Shown: positions 55,017 to 63,117 of the stretch, in pieces
How the letters are laid out: the number at the start of each line of letters is the position of its first letter
Numbering within the stretch: position 1 is the stretch's first letter
From: JADGRA01 sp052143535
Lineage (GTDB): Bacteria > Myxococcota > Myxococcia > Myxococcales > Myxococcaceae
Direction: 5' to 3'
DNA: 64,000 nt
NCBI GenBank assembly: GCA_052143535.1
Contig: JBKQSS010000005.1
Span: 32,629 to 96,628 of the forward strand
The notes under the pieces: generated by a model
The model's database searches: none
Seen by the model: only the letters and a program-made list of their open reading frames with translations
What the model was told of the DNA's origin: nothing
Translations under genes and position numbers: made by a program

Positions 55017-56531
55017 CTAGCGCCGGACGAAGAGCACGGCCTTCAACAGCGCCTTGGCCCCCGGCGTGAGCCGGCGCGCACTCCACTGCTCTCCGAGTTT
55101 CTTCCACGCCTCGGCTTGCGTCGGGTAGGGATGGATGGTGTCTCCCAGCGCTTCTAGGGCAAGCCCGAGCCGGACAGCCAGCGCCGCCTCGCCAATGCTT
55201 TCCCCGGCGTGCCGTGCCACCAGGGTGGCCCCGAGGACGCGTCCGGTGCGCGCCTCGACGTGAACGCGGGCAAAGCCAGCCGTCTCTTCATCCACCGCCG
55301 CCCGGTCATTCTCCGCCATCTCGGTGGTGAGGGTGATGACGCGGCTGCCGGCCTCATAGGCCTGCTCTGCGCCGAGCCCGACGTGCGCCACCTCGGGCTC
55401 GGTGTAGGTGCACCACGGGACGTGCAGCGCGGAGACGCGCTTCTTGCCCAGAAACAACGCATTCTGGAGCGCCACTCGCGCCATGGCCTCCGCCGCATGG
55501 GTGAACGCCCAGCGCCCCACGACGTCCCCGGCGGCATAGACGCGCGGGTTGCTGGTGCGCAGAAAGTCGTCCAGCGCGGGGTAGGCCCCCTCGAGACGGA
55601 TGCCGGCCGCCTCGAGGCCCAGGCCCTCCAGTGCAGGGACGCGGCCGGCGGCCAGAAGAATCTCGTCCACCTCGAGGCGGAGTGGCTCGCCGTGCAGTTG
55701 GGCATGCACCACCTTGCCGCCGGCCGTCTTCTCCACCCGCGTCACTTGGGCGTCTAGGCACAGCTGCAGCTCGCGTTGCAGGGCCCGTCCCAGCACGTCG
55801 CTTGCCTCCGGGTCATCCCGCGGAAGCAACCGATTGGAATCGGTGAGAAGGCTGACCTCCACGCCCAGGCGGGCCAAGGCTTGCGCCAGCTCGCAGCCCA
55901 AAGGGCCGCCGCCGACGACGGCCAGCCGGCGCGGTGCCCGGGTGAGGCCGAAGAGGGTGGCGTGGGTGAGGTAGCCGGCAGTCTCGATGCCGGGGACGTC
56001 CGGAACGCGCGCCCGGCCGCCAGTGGCGACGACCGCCCGGCGGAAGCGCAACCTCTGCCCGGCGCACTCCACGCTGTCCTGGGCGATGAAGCGCGCCGCC
56101 CCGAGGTGCACGTCCACCCCGGCATCGCGCAGGCGCACAGCAGCGTCACGGGGCGCCATGTCTGCCCGGAGTCGGCGGACGCGTTCCAGGACGGCGGCGA
56201 AATCCACCTCCACATCTCCTGTTTCGACGCCCAAGGCGGCCGCCTCTTGGACGTCATGGGCGAGGTGGGCGCTGCGCAAGAGCGCCTTGCTGGGGACACA
56301 GCCGTACACCAAGCGGTCGCCACCGAGGAGCGCGCGCTCGCAGAGGGCCACCTTGGCCCCCAGGGCGGCCGCTCCCAGCGCCGCCACCAGCCCGGCTGTG
56401 CCACCGCCCAGCACCACCAAGTCATAGCGGCGCGGCGGCGCGGGGTTCCCCCAGTCCGCCGGGTGGACTTGCGCCACCAAGCGGCGGTCCTCGCCCTCGG
56501 CGAGAAGCCCTTCGAAGCTGTCGTGGTCCAA
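55017..56531 (-). CDS. Mercuric-reductase-like flavoprotein lacking the first redox Cys
   Basis: 504 residues from TTG 56531. FAD/NAD(P)H folds LVVLGGGTAGLVAALGAA (about 38-55) and LAVVGGGPLGCELAQAL, plus NPRVYAAGDVVGRWAFTHAA and the dimer-domain IHPYPTQAEAWKK, place it with mercuric reductase and dihydrolipoamide dehydrogenase. The redox pair should be GGxCxNxGCVPSK; here it is GGDRLVYGCVPSK, with Arg73 instead of the first Cys and Cys78 kept. A disulfide-based cycle is then impossible. N-terminal metal-binding domain and merR/merT are absent, so mercury resistance is unlikely. Probably a divergent flavin oxidoreductase. Confidence 0.8.
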   Translation of the reverse strand: MDHDSFEGLLAEGEDRRLVAQVHPADWGNPAPPRRYDLVVLGGGTAGLVAALGAAALGAKVALCERALLGGDRLVYGCVPSKALLRSAHLAHDVQEAAALGVETGDVEVDFAAVLERVRRLRADMAPRDAAVRLRDAGVDVHLGAARFIAQDSVECAGQRLRFRRAVVATGGRARVPDVPGIETAGYLTHATLFGLTRAPRRLAVVGGGPLGCELAQALARLGVEVSLLTDSNRLLPRDDPEASDVLGRALQRELQLCLDAQVTRVEKTAGGKVVHAQLHGEPLRLEVDEILLAAGRVPALEGLGLEAAGIRLEGAYPALDDFLRTSNPRVYAAGDVVGRWAFTHAAEAMARVALQNALFLGKKRVSALHVPWCTYTEPEVAHVGLGAEQAYEAGSRVITLTTEMAENDRAAVDEETAGFARVHVEARTGRVLGATLVARHAGESIGEAALAVRLGLALEALGDTIHPYPTQAEAWKKLGEQWSARRLTPGAKALLKAVLFVRR

Positions 56532-56612
56532 ACCCTGAGGAGCGTGGACGAGTCGCTGCCCTCAGGTCCAGACCAAAAGCAGCGCCTGGGGGGGGCCGCG
56601 GGTGTCCCCCAC

Positions 56613-57839
56613 TCAATCCGCGCGCAACGCCTCGACTGGGTCGAGCTGAGCAGCCCGGGCGGCGGGCCAGATGCCAAAGAGGAGGCCCACCGCAGCGGCG
56701 AAGCCGATGCCCCCAAAAATGGTCAGCGGCTGCACGGCCGCGGCCAGCGGCGTCACCAACGAGACGAGCTTGGCCAGCCCCAGTCCCACCGCTGTCCCCA
56801 GTGCGCCTCCCAAGGCAGAAACCGCCGCCGCCTCGAGGAGAAACTGCAGCACGATGGTGCGCCGGCGCGCACCGAGCGCGCGGCGGACACCAATTTCCCG
56901 CGTTCGCTCGCGGACCGAGACGAGCATGACATTCATGATGCCGATGCCGCCGACCAACAGGGTGATGAGCCCAATGCCGGTGGCGACGCCGTACAGCGCC
57001 CCGGTGAGCTGCGCGTAGGTGTTGGCCAGCATCTCCGGCCGGTTGATGCTGAAGTCGTCCTTCTTCTCCGGCGGGACGCCCCGGGCCCGCCTCAGCGTCA
57101 TTTGCACCGCGTCCACCGCTCGCAGCACGTCCTCGCCCTCGTTGACGGCGGCGCCGATGGTGATGCCACGCTTCGTCCCGAAGGTGGCGAGGTAGGTGCG
57201 CAACGGCACCATTGCCGTCAAATCCTGGTTCTCCCCGAGAATTTTTCCGCGCCGGTGCAGCACGCCCACCACCCGAAAGGGCCGCCCGTTGAGGCGCACG
57301 CCGTTGCCCACTGCCGACCCCGTGGCGAAGAGCCCTTTGGCCGTGTCGGCTCCCAGCACCACCACGTTGGTGCTGTTGTCGTTGTCACCCTCGGTGAGGA
57401 AGCGGCCCTCGGCCACCTCGTAGCCGCTGACCTCGGGGTACTGCGAGGTCGTGCCGACCAGCGCCACCGAGGAGAGCTGCTCCCCGTGGGCGAAGGCATC
57501 CACATTCTGCTGCGTCATGGGGGCCACCGCGCTGAGCGTCGGCACTTGCTCGCGCAGGCTGTCCACCAGGTGGACCGAGAGCTCGCGGCGGTTCCGGTAC
57601 TCCCACCAGTCTCCCCGCATCACCCAAGGAAACTTGGAGATGTACATGGAGTTGGAGCCGAGCTGCGCCAGCTGCCGGGCGAAAGAGACGTTGAGCCCTT
57701 GAATAATCCCAATAATGGCGAGCAGCGTGCACACCCCAATTCCAATCCCGAGGGTGGTGAGGAGGGTGCGCAGCCGGTGTGCGCGCAGGCTGAAGAAGGC
57801 GATTTTCCCGCCCTCCAGCACGTCGACGCGAATGCCCAT
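56613..57839 (-). CDS. MacB/FtsX-type ABC permease without partner ATPase
   Basis: 408 residues from ATG 57839. One N-terminal span (LRTLLTTLGIGIGVCTLLAIIGIIQGL, about 24-48), a periplasmic domain of about 220 residues (FPWVMRGDWWEYRNR, VALVGTTSQYPEVSGYEVAEGRF), then three C-terminal spans with VGGIGIMNVMLVSVRERTREIGVRRALGARRRTIVLQFLLEAA, the standard MacB-FtsX signature. It should transmit ATP-driven conformational change across the inner membrane. No ATPase or MacA-like gene is adjacent, so it must pair with a distant one. Confidence 0.85.
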   Translation of the reverse strand: MGIRVDVLEGGKIAFFSLRAHRLRTLLTTLGIGIGVCTLLAIIGIIQGLNVSFARQLAQLGSNSMYISKFPWVMRGDWWEYRNRRELSVHLVDSLREQVPTLSAVAPMTQQNVDAFAHGEQLSSVALVGTTSQYPEVSGYEVAEGRFLTEGDNDNSTNVVVLGADTAKGLFATGSAVGNGVRLNGRPFRVVGVLHRRGKILGENQDLTAMVPLRTYLATFGTKRGITIGAAVNEGEDVLRAVDAVQMTLRRARGVPPEKKDDFSINRPEMLANTYAQLTGALYGVATGIGLITLLVGGIGIMNVMLVSVRERTREIGVRRALGARRRTIVLQFLLEAAAVSALGGALGTAVGLGLAKLVSLVTPLAAAVQPLTIFGGIGFAAAVGLLFGIWPAARAAQLDPVEALRAD

Positions 57840-57885
57840 GTGAGCCCTCACTCCGTCTTGAACGAGGGCTAGCCAACCCCCCCCA

Positions 57886-57899
57886 GGGGCGAACGCCCC
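57886..57899. terminator. Small GC hairpin upstream of the permease gene
   Basis: GGGGC-GAAC-GCCCC, a 5-bp stem with a tetraloop, between the permease start and the stop of the Fpg/Nei gene. Both genes are on the minus strand, so it lies downstream of the glycosylase gene. No T-tract; weak evidence. Confidence 0.3.
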
Positions 57900-58021
57900 C
57901 AAGGGAAAGCGCCTCAACCGAACCCTACGTCCGAGCCCCCGGGCCGATTGCCTTGGGCAGTGGCCCCGGGGCGCCCTTTTGTCCCAACCAAGGCGCGTGG
58001 CGGACCTCGCCGCCGGTCGAG

Positions 58022-58951
58022 TCACCGGCGCCCAACCGACATGCGCGCGCGGGTGACGGCGCGCGTTTCCTCCAGCTCCTCGAGGGTGCGGGGCCAGTCC
58101 TCCTTGAGAAGCCGCGACAGCGAGCGGTCGGCGAGCAACTTTCCGCCGGTCTGGCAGTTGGCGCAGTAGTTGGTCTCGTTGTCGGCGTGGGCAATTCGCT
58201 GCACCGGGGCTCCACACACCGGGCAGGGCTTTCGGTAGCGGCCATGGACGGCCATGCCCTCTCGGAAGGCGGTGACTTTCTCCGGAAAGCCCTCACCGGC
58301 CTCCGCCACTAGCCGTTCCGTCCACTCGGCCAGCACCTCACGGGTGGCGCGGTAGAGGCGTTCCAGCTGCGCCTGGTCGAGTTTCTGGCTGAGAGTGACT
58401 GGAGACAGCTTGGCGCGGTGCAGAATTTCGTCGGAGTAAGCGTTGCCGATGGCGGCGAAGAGGCGCGGGTCAGTGAGGGTGCGCTTGAGAGTGTGGTTTT
58501 CGCGGCGGACGACGGCCGCAAACTCCTCTGGGCTGGCCAGCAGCGGCTCGACGCCCCCGCGGCCAAGGGCGGCGAGGGCGGCCTCGCCCAAGACGAGGTG
58601 CAGCTGGGCACGCTTTTTCGGGCTGGCCTCGGTCAGCACCAACGTCCCGGTGGGGAAGTCGAGGGCAGCGAGCCCCACCCGGCCGGGCACCGGCGCCCCG
58701 CGAGGTCGCCAGTGGAGGCGGCCGGCAACCATCAAGTGCAGCACGAGGAAGAGGCCATCCTCGAGGACGAAGACGAGCCGTTTCCCCAGCCGGCGCAAGG
58801 AGAGGACGCGCTTCGCGAAGGCCTCGGCCAGAGGCGGCTCGGCCGTCCTTAAGAGGGCCGGCCCGCGGACGCGGATGGCCTGCAGCGGCTGGCCCACCAC
58901 CCGCGGGGTCAGCGCGCGCAAATAGACGGTGAGGTCCGGGTACTCGGGCAT
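58022..58951 (-). CDS. Formamidopyrimidine-DNA glycosylase / endonuclease VIII family
   Basis: 309 residues from ATG 58951, giving MPEYPDLTVYLRAL so that Pro2 is the catalytic nucleophile after Met removal, with the Glu3. Middle: LVLHLMVAGRLHWRP, and a helix-two-turn-helix region (FAAIGNAYSDEILHRAKLSPVTL). C-terminal zinc finger CPVC-x16-CANC is complete. It should excise oxidised bases. The finger continues CQTGGKLLADRSL rather than the Fpg ending, so it may be a Nei-like branch. It lies 31 bases downstream of the LysR-type gene, on the same strand. Confidence 0.88.
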   Translation of the reverse strand: MPEYPDLTVYLRALTPRVVGQPLQAIRVRGPALLRTAEPPLAEAFAKRVLSLRRLGKRLVFVLEDGLFLVLHLMVAGRLHWRPRGAPVPGRVGLAALDFPTGTLVLTEASPKKRAQLHLVLGEAALAALGRGGVEPLLASPEEFAAVVRRENHTLKRTLTDPRLFAAIGNAYSDEILHRAKLSPVTLSQKLDQAQLERLYRATREVLAEWTERLVAEAGEGFPEKVTAFREGMAVHGRYRKPCPVCGAPVQRIAHADNETNYCANCQTGGKLLADRSLSRLLKEDWPRTLEELEETRAVTRARMSVGRR

Positions 58952-58982
58952 GTCGCTCACCTTGGTGTGCGGCCAGGAAGCC

Positions 58983-59882
58983 TCACTTGGCCTGGAAAAA
59001 GCTTGGCAGCGCCTCGCTCAGGTAACTCTTGAGAGCGCGGGCCGCCGCACTCAAGTACGTCTCCCCGCGGTGCAACAGCGCCACCTGCCGCTTCACCCCG
59101 CCCTCCCCCACTTGGACGACTTCGAAGCCACGCCCGGTGCGCTCTCGGGCCATGAGCGAGGGCATGAGGGAGAGGCCGAGGCCGCGCTCCACCATGCGGC
59201 GCATGCCCTCCGGGTTGTCCGTCTCGAGCACAATGTGCAACGGCTCACCGGCGGCCTCGGCCGCCGCCTCCAGGGCCTGTGTCGCGGCCACCCCGGGCAC
59301 CACCACCAGCGGCTCCCCCAGCACGGCCCGCAGGGGCACGGGCCCCTTGGCCTGCGCAAGCTTGTGGCCGCGCGGTACGGCCAGGACGAAGTCCTCCGTC
59401 CACAGCTTTTGTGCCACGAGGTCCACCCGGCGGACAGGGAGGTTGAGGACGGCCAAGTCCAGCTCCCCCTTGGCCACGCGCTCCTCCAGCTCCGCCGCCT
59501 TGCCCTCCACCAGGCGCACCCGCACCTCCGGGTACTTTTTGTGAAACCGGACAATGAGGTCCGGGAGGAGGTACGCGCCCACCGTCGGCAGGGTGCCGAG
59601 GGCGACTGCGCCGCGTGGCGTTTGCGCCATCTCCTGCACTTCCGAGGCCCCGCGGCGCAGTGAGTCCAGCGCCCGCTGGGCGTGGACGAGGTAGTGCTGC
59701 CCGGCGTCAGTCAGCACCACGCCGCGGGGGGTGCGCACCAGCAGCTTCGTGCCGAGCTCGCGCTCGAGCGACTGCAGCTGACGGCTCAGCCCGGACTGGG
59801 AGACGCCCAGGCGGCGCGCCGCCGAAACGAAGCGGCCCTCCTGAGCGAGCGTAAGGAAGGCGTCGAGTTGTTCGCTTGTCAT
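58983..59882 (-). CDS. LysR-family transcription regulator
   Basis: 299 residues. Winged HTH at the N-terminus: QLDAFLTLAQEGRFVSAARRLGVSQSGLSRQLQSLERELGTKLLVRT. The effector domain (about 90-290) has GAVALGTLPTVGAYLLPDLIVRFHKKYPEVRVRLVEG, typical of CynR/CysB-like LysR regulators. It is divergent from the MFS exporter gene with a palindromic LysR-type site between, so it probably controls the exporter and itself. Inducer unknown. Confidence 0.92.
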   Translation of the reverse strand: MTSEQLDAFLTLAQEGRFVSAARRLGVSQSGLSRQLQSLERELGTKLLVRTPRGVVLTDAGQHYLVHAQRALDSLRRGASEVQEMAQTPRGAVALGTLPTVGAYLLPDLIVRFHKKYPEVRVRLVEGKAAELEERVAKGELDLAVLNLPVRRVDLVAQKLWTEDFVLAVPRGHKLAQAKGPVPLRAVLGEPLVVVPGVAATQALEAAAEAAGEPLHIVLETDNPEGMRRMVERGLGLSLMPSLMARERTGRGFEVVQVGEGGVKRQVALLHRGETYLSAAARALKSYLSEALPSFFQAK

Positions 59883-59911
59883 GCCGTGGTGGCAATAAGG
59901 TTATGCGCGAA

Positions 59912-59926
59912 ATGCGTTTTTCGCAT
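59912..59926. promoter_or_regulatory. Palindromic LysR-type operator (T-N11-A)
   Basis: ATGCG-TTTTT-CGCAT: a perfect 5-bp inverted repeat that contains T-N11-A, the LysR-box pattern. It lies in the 73-base gap between the divergent LysR and MFS genes, 30 bases from the regulator ATG. Confidence 0.72.
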
Positions 59927-59955
59927 CGTCTTCAGCGCCTTAGGGTTACTCGACT

Positions 59956-61365
59956 GTGCGAGTGGATGCGTCGATGACGACTGCGCATGTGGACGTGAGG
60001 GCGCCGGGACCGGCCCGCCGCATGGCCACGGCGGCGGTGTTGCTGGGCCTGGTGATGGCGGCCTTCGAGACCACCGTCGTCACCACCGCCATGCCGACAC
60101 TCACCGCGGAGCTCGGCGGCCGGCAGCTGTACGCTTGGGCCTTCACCGCCTTCTTCCTCGCCTCCACGCTGGGCGTCCTCATCTCCGGGGGCCTCGCCGA
60201 CGGCATCGGCCGACGGGCGACGTTTCTCGGGGGGGTGGGCGTCTTTTTGTTGGGCACCACTCTGTGCGGCTTCTCGACGTCCGTCCCGGAGCTCATCGCC
60301 TTCCGGATGGTGCAGGGCCTCGGCGCCGGGGCGTTGCAGCCGACGACACTGACCATCGCCTCGGACCTCTACAACCTCAAGGAGCGCGCCGCCATCCAAA
60401 GCCTTTTCACCGGCAGCTGGGGTGCGGCTTCGGTGGTTGGCCCCGTCCTCGGCGCCTTCCTCACCCAGCACGCCAGCTGGCGGTGGGTCTTCTGGGTGAA
60501 TGTCCCGGTGGGCGTCGCGGCGGCCATTCTCCTGCAGCTCTCCTACCGTGACCCGCCCCGCACGGGGACGCACCGTCTCGAGCTGACTGGGCCACTGCTG
60601 GCTGGCTCGACGCTGGCCCTCATCCTCCTCGCGCTCGAGCCCCAGCGGTTGGCCGGCCCGCTCCAGTTTTTGGCCGCCCTCGCCGCCGGCGGGGTGGCGG
60701 TGGCCCTCGTCCAGCAGCAGCGGCGTTCCGGGCGTCCGGTGCTTCCGCTGCACCTTCTCAAGGACCGCACGGTGCTGTCCGGAGTGGTGGGTGGCCTGGT
60801 TTCGGGAGGCGTCCTGTACGGGACGAGTGCCTACGTCCCCTTGTGGCTCGTCGCCCACGGCCAGCGAAGCGCGCTCACCGCCGGTGCGGCCCTGGTGCCG
60901 CTGCTGGTGGGCTGGGCCGTCGGCTCGGCGCTCGGGGTGCGGGTACTATTGCGCGGAGGCCTGAGGGCCAGCGCGGCGGGCGGCTTTGCCGTGGCGGCCG
61001 TCGGCGCCGCCCTGCTGGCAGCGGCCCTGGTGCGCGGTTGGGGAGACGCGGCCACCTTCGGCGCGTTGGCCCTGTTGGGGCTGGGCCTCGGGCCGGCGGC
61101 GAGCACCAGTATTTTTGCCCCCCAGCAGAGGGTGCCCTGGCATGAGCGTGGCGCCGTCACCAGCGCCCTCTATGCCAACCGCATGCTGGGAGGCTCGCTC
61201 ACCATTGCATTCCTCAACCTCGCGCAGGGACGGCTGACGGTGCAGGTACTCTTGCTGGCCACGGTGCCCCTCCTCGGCGCGCTGGCCCTGGCCCGGCTCG
61301 CTCCGGCTGCCCTAGCCGGCGAGCACAGCCAGTCCAGTGACTCCGAGGCAGTCATCTCGAAGTAG
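59956..61365 (+). CDS. MFS drug exporter (EmrB/QacA, 14-TM type)
   Basis: 469 residues from GTG 59956; ATG 59974 is also possible. Multi-span transporter with LVMAAFETTVVTTAMPTL (span 1, DHA2-like motif), GGLADGIGRRATFLGGVGVFLLGTTLCG (motif A region), RMVQGLGAGALQPTTLTIASDL (motif C) and GSWGAASVVGPVLGAFLTQHASWRWVFWVNVPVG. Proton-driven export of small lipophilic compounds is expected. The shared upstream region with LysR implies inducible expression. Confidence 0.9.
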   Translation: MRVDASMTTAHVDVRAPGPARRMATAAVLLGLVMAAFETTVVTTAMPTLTAELGGRQLYAWAFTAFFLASTLGVLISGGLADGIGRRATFLGGVGVFLLGTTLCGFSTSVPELIAFRMVQGLGAGALQPTTLTIASDLYNLKERAAIQSLFTGSWGAASVVGPVLGAFLTQHASWRWVFWVNVPVGVAAAILLQLSYRDPPRTGTHRLELTGPLLAGSTLALILLALEPQRLAGPLQFLAALAAGGVAVALVQQQRRSGRPVLPLHLLKDRTVLSGVVGGLVSGGVLYGTSAYVPLWLVAHGQRSALTAGAALVPLLVGWAVGSALGVRVLLRGGLRASAAGGFAVAAVGAALLAAALVRGWGDAATFGALALLGLGLGPAASTSIFAPQQRVPWHERGAVTSALYANRMLGGSLTIAFLNLAQGRLTVQVLLLATVPLLGALALARLAPAALAGEHSQSSDSEAVISK

Positions 61366-61379
61366 CCTGTTGGGCAGCC

Positions 61380-62498
61380 ATGTCCACCCGCACCGATGAG
61401 GGACCCGTCCTGCAGAAGGCGCACGTCTTCTGCTACCGCCTCTTTGACGTCGCGGAGGAAATCGACCTCGACGCGGCCCAGAGGTTGCTCGCCCGGGACA
61501 CCCGCCGCGTCCGGCTGACGCGCGCCGGCGCCGAGTACCTGCTTCTGCCCAACCCGCCCCTGGCGGTCGAGCTCGGCCGTCGGAAGCTGGCCGTCGGTGC
61601 CGGCACCATGGTGGTGGACGTGGTGGGCCGGCTCTTTGACCATGGCACCGTCAGCATCCGCTTGCGCGTCCCGGTGGAGCCCGGCACCAACCTGGCCGCG
61701 CTCATTCCCCTGGCCGACGAGCTGTACGACAGTCCAACCGTGGACGCGCTGGCGCTCGAGGTGCTCGAGTCACTGCGGCCGGCCATTGCGCCAGCGCTGC
61801 GCAGCGCCAAGCTGTGGGAGCAGAGCGAGAGTTACTCGGTCCACTTCGTGGAGCACATTGAAGGTAGGCCTTCCGCCGAGGAGGTGCTTGGCTGGCCGGG
61901 GCTTGCGCCGCTGTTGCTCGGGGAGACACGGGAGCCGCGGCTCAGCGATGCCGAGCGCAGCGACGTCACCGCCCAGCACTTCAGCTACGGCCAGTATGAC
62001 TTGGTGGTGGTGGACTGGAACGCCGCCTTCGTCTACGAGCCGACCGGCTCCACCGACATCCCGGACATCCTCGAAATCTGCAACGGGCAGCTGCTCGAGT
62101 TTCGCTATTACGACAGCCAGCTGGACCGCCAGCTCACCGGCGTCGGCGAGACGTTGCGCCGGACTCGCCGCCGCGGCGTCCCGCTCTTCCGCAGCACCGA
62201 CGCCCCGCTCGCCCGCAGCGTCCAGCTCACCCTCATCGAGATGTCCGAAGCGCTGGAGCGGGTGGAAAACTCGCTCAAAGTCATCGGCGACTTTTACCTG
62301 GCCAAAGTCTACGAGGCAGCGCTGGAGCAGCTCCGGGTGGATGACTGGAAGGCCAGTGTGCAGCGCAAGCAGCAGACGCTGGGCGACGTCTACCAATGGC
62401 TGAAGGGCGAGGTGGACACCGCGCGCTCACTCACCTTGGAGTTGATGATTGTCGCGCTCATTGTGGTGGAGGTGGTCCTCGCCTTCCTCCGACGCTAG
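61380..62498 (+). CDS. RMD1/DUF155-like protein with C-terminal membrane anchor
   Basis: 372 residues. The C-terminal part (GDFYLAKVYEAALEQLRVDDWKASVQRKQQTLGDVYQWLKGEVDTARSLTLELMIVALIVVEVVLAFLRR) follows the eukaryotic RMD1/DUF155 pattern, a helical stretch and one terminal transmembrane helix. The N-terminal ~260 residues are mixed alpha/beta (YDLVVVDWNAAFVYEP, DIPDILEICNGQLLEFRYYDSQLD) and contain no catalytic motif I recognise. It begins 14 bases after the MFS stop, so it may share that transcript. Role in bacteria is unknown. Confidence 0.7.
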   Translation: MSTRTDEGPVLQKAHVFCYRLFDVAEEIDLDAAQRLLARDTRRVRLTRAGAEYLLLPNPPLAVELGRRKLAVGAGTMVVDVVGRLFDHGTVSIRLRVPVEPGTNLAALIPLADELYDSPTVDALALEVLESLRPAIAPALRSAKLWEQSESYSVHFVEHIEGRPSAEEVLGWPGLAPLLLGETREPRLSDAERSDVTAQHFSYGQYDLVVVDWNAAFVYEPTGSTDIPDILEICNGQLLEFRYYDSQLDRQLTGVGETLRRTRRRGVPLFRSTDAPLARSVQLTLIEMSEALERVENSLKVIGDFYLAKVYEAALEQLRVDDWKASVQRKQQTLGDVYQWLKGEVDTARSLTLELMIVALIVVEVVLAFLRR

Positions 62499-62553
62499 GG
62501 CGTCACCCGGCGGGGCACCCCCCCGGAGCCAGTGCAGCCCTCGGGGTGGGGAG

Positions 62554-63117
62554 TTAGCCGCGCCTCGGGCCGCCGGCCCGCAGCGCTAAAAGCCACTCCG
62601 CAAAGTCTCGGAAGGCGCCGCTTCCGCCCGCGACGCGGCACAGGTAGTGCACCCGCTCGGCCACCTCGGGCAGAGCGTCGCGCGGAGCGCCGGTGAGGCC
62701 TTCTTTGGCCAGGCCGTCCAGGAGGGCCACGTCATTGGCGTCGTCACCAATATAGGCGAGCTCGGCTGACAAAAGGCCACTCTGCGCGCACAGGGCCTCG
62801 ACGGCGGCGCGCTTGTCCTTCACCCCCAACAGCACGTGCCGAAGGGCCAGCTTCTCCGCGCGCCGGACAATGCCCGGGCTCACCTCCCCGGAAACAATGC
62901 CGCTCTCGATGCCGGCCAGACGCAGCCGTTCGACACCCATGCCGTCGCGAATGCTGAAGCGCTTCATCACCTCGCCGGACTCTCCGTAGAAGACGCCGCT
63001 GTCGGTGAGCACACCGTCGCAGTCGGCCAGCACCAGGCGCAGCCGCTGCGCGCGCCGGCGCGCCTCTGCTGGAGGCAGCGTGGAGGTGCCCGGCCGGCGC
63101 GCCCGCCCCCGCGTCAC
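62554..63117 (-). CDS. KdsC-like HAD phosphatase
   Basis: 187 residues, short HAD fold without large cap. LVLADCDGVLTDSGVFY carries the nucleophile Asp, SGEVMKRFSIRDGMGVERLRLAGI and the Lys of LLGVKDKRAAVEAL follow, and LAYIGDDANDVALLD supplies the metal-binding Asp pair. KdsC removes phosphate from KDO-8-phosphate during lipopolysaccharide synthesis; related enzymes act on other sugar acids. GTG 63117 overlaps the exonuclease stop as GTGA. No kdsA/kdsD in the window, so the exact substrate is open. Confidence 0.82.
   Translation of the reverse strand: MTRGRARRPGTSTLPPAEARRRAQRLRLVLADCDGVLTDSGVFYGESGEVMKRFSIRDGMGVERLRLAGIESGIVSGEVSPGIVRRAEKLALRHVLLGVKDKRAAVEALCAQSGLLSAELAYIGDDANDVALLDGLAKEGLTGAPRDALPEVAERVHYLCRVAGGSGAFRDFAEWLLALRAGGPRRG

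Noticed and set aside
55017..56531. Mercury-resistance (merA) gene
   Set aside because: No N-terminal metal-binding domain, no merR/T/P neighbours, and the first redox cysteine is replaced by Arg.
55776..57872. A 698-codon plus-strand open frame opposite the flavoprotein and permease genes
   Set aside because: It is an antisense shadow in GC-rich DNA: it spans two unrelated genes, has no domain, is rich in His/Gln/Arg/Pro, and the minus-strand genes carry clear family motifs.
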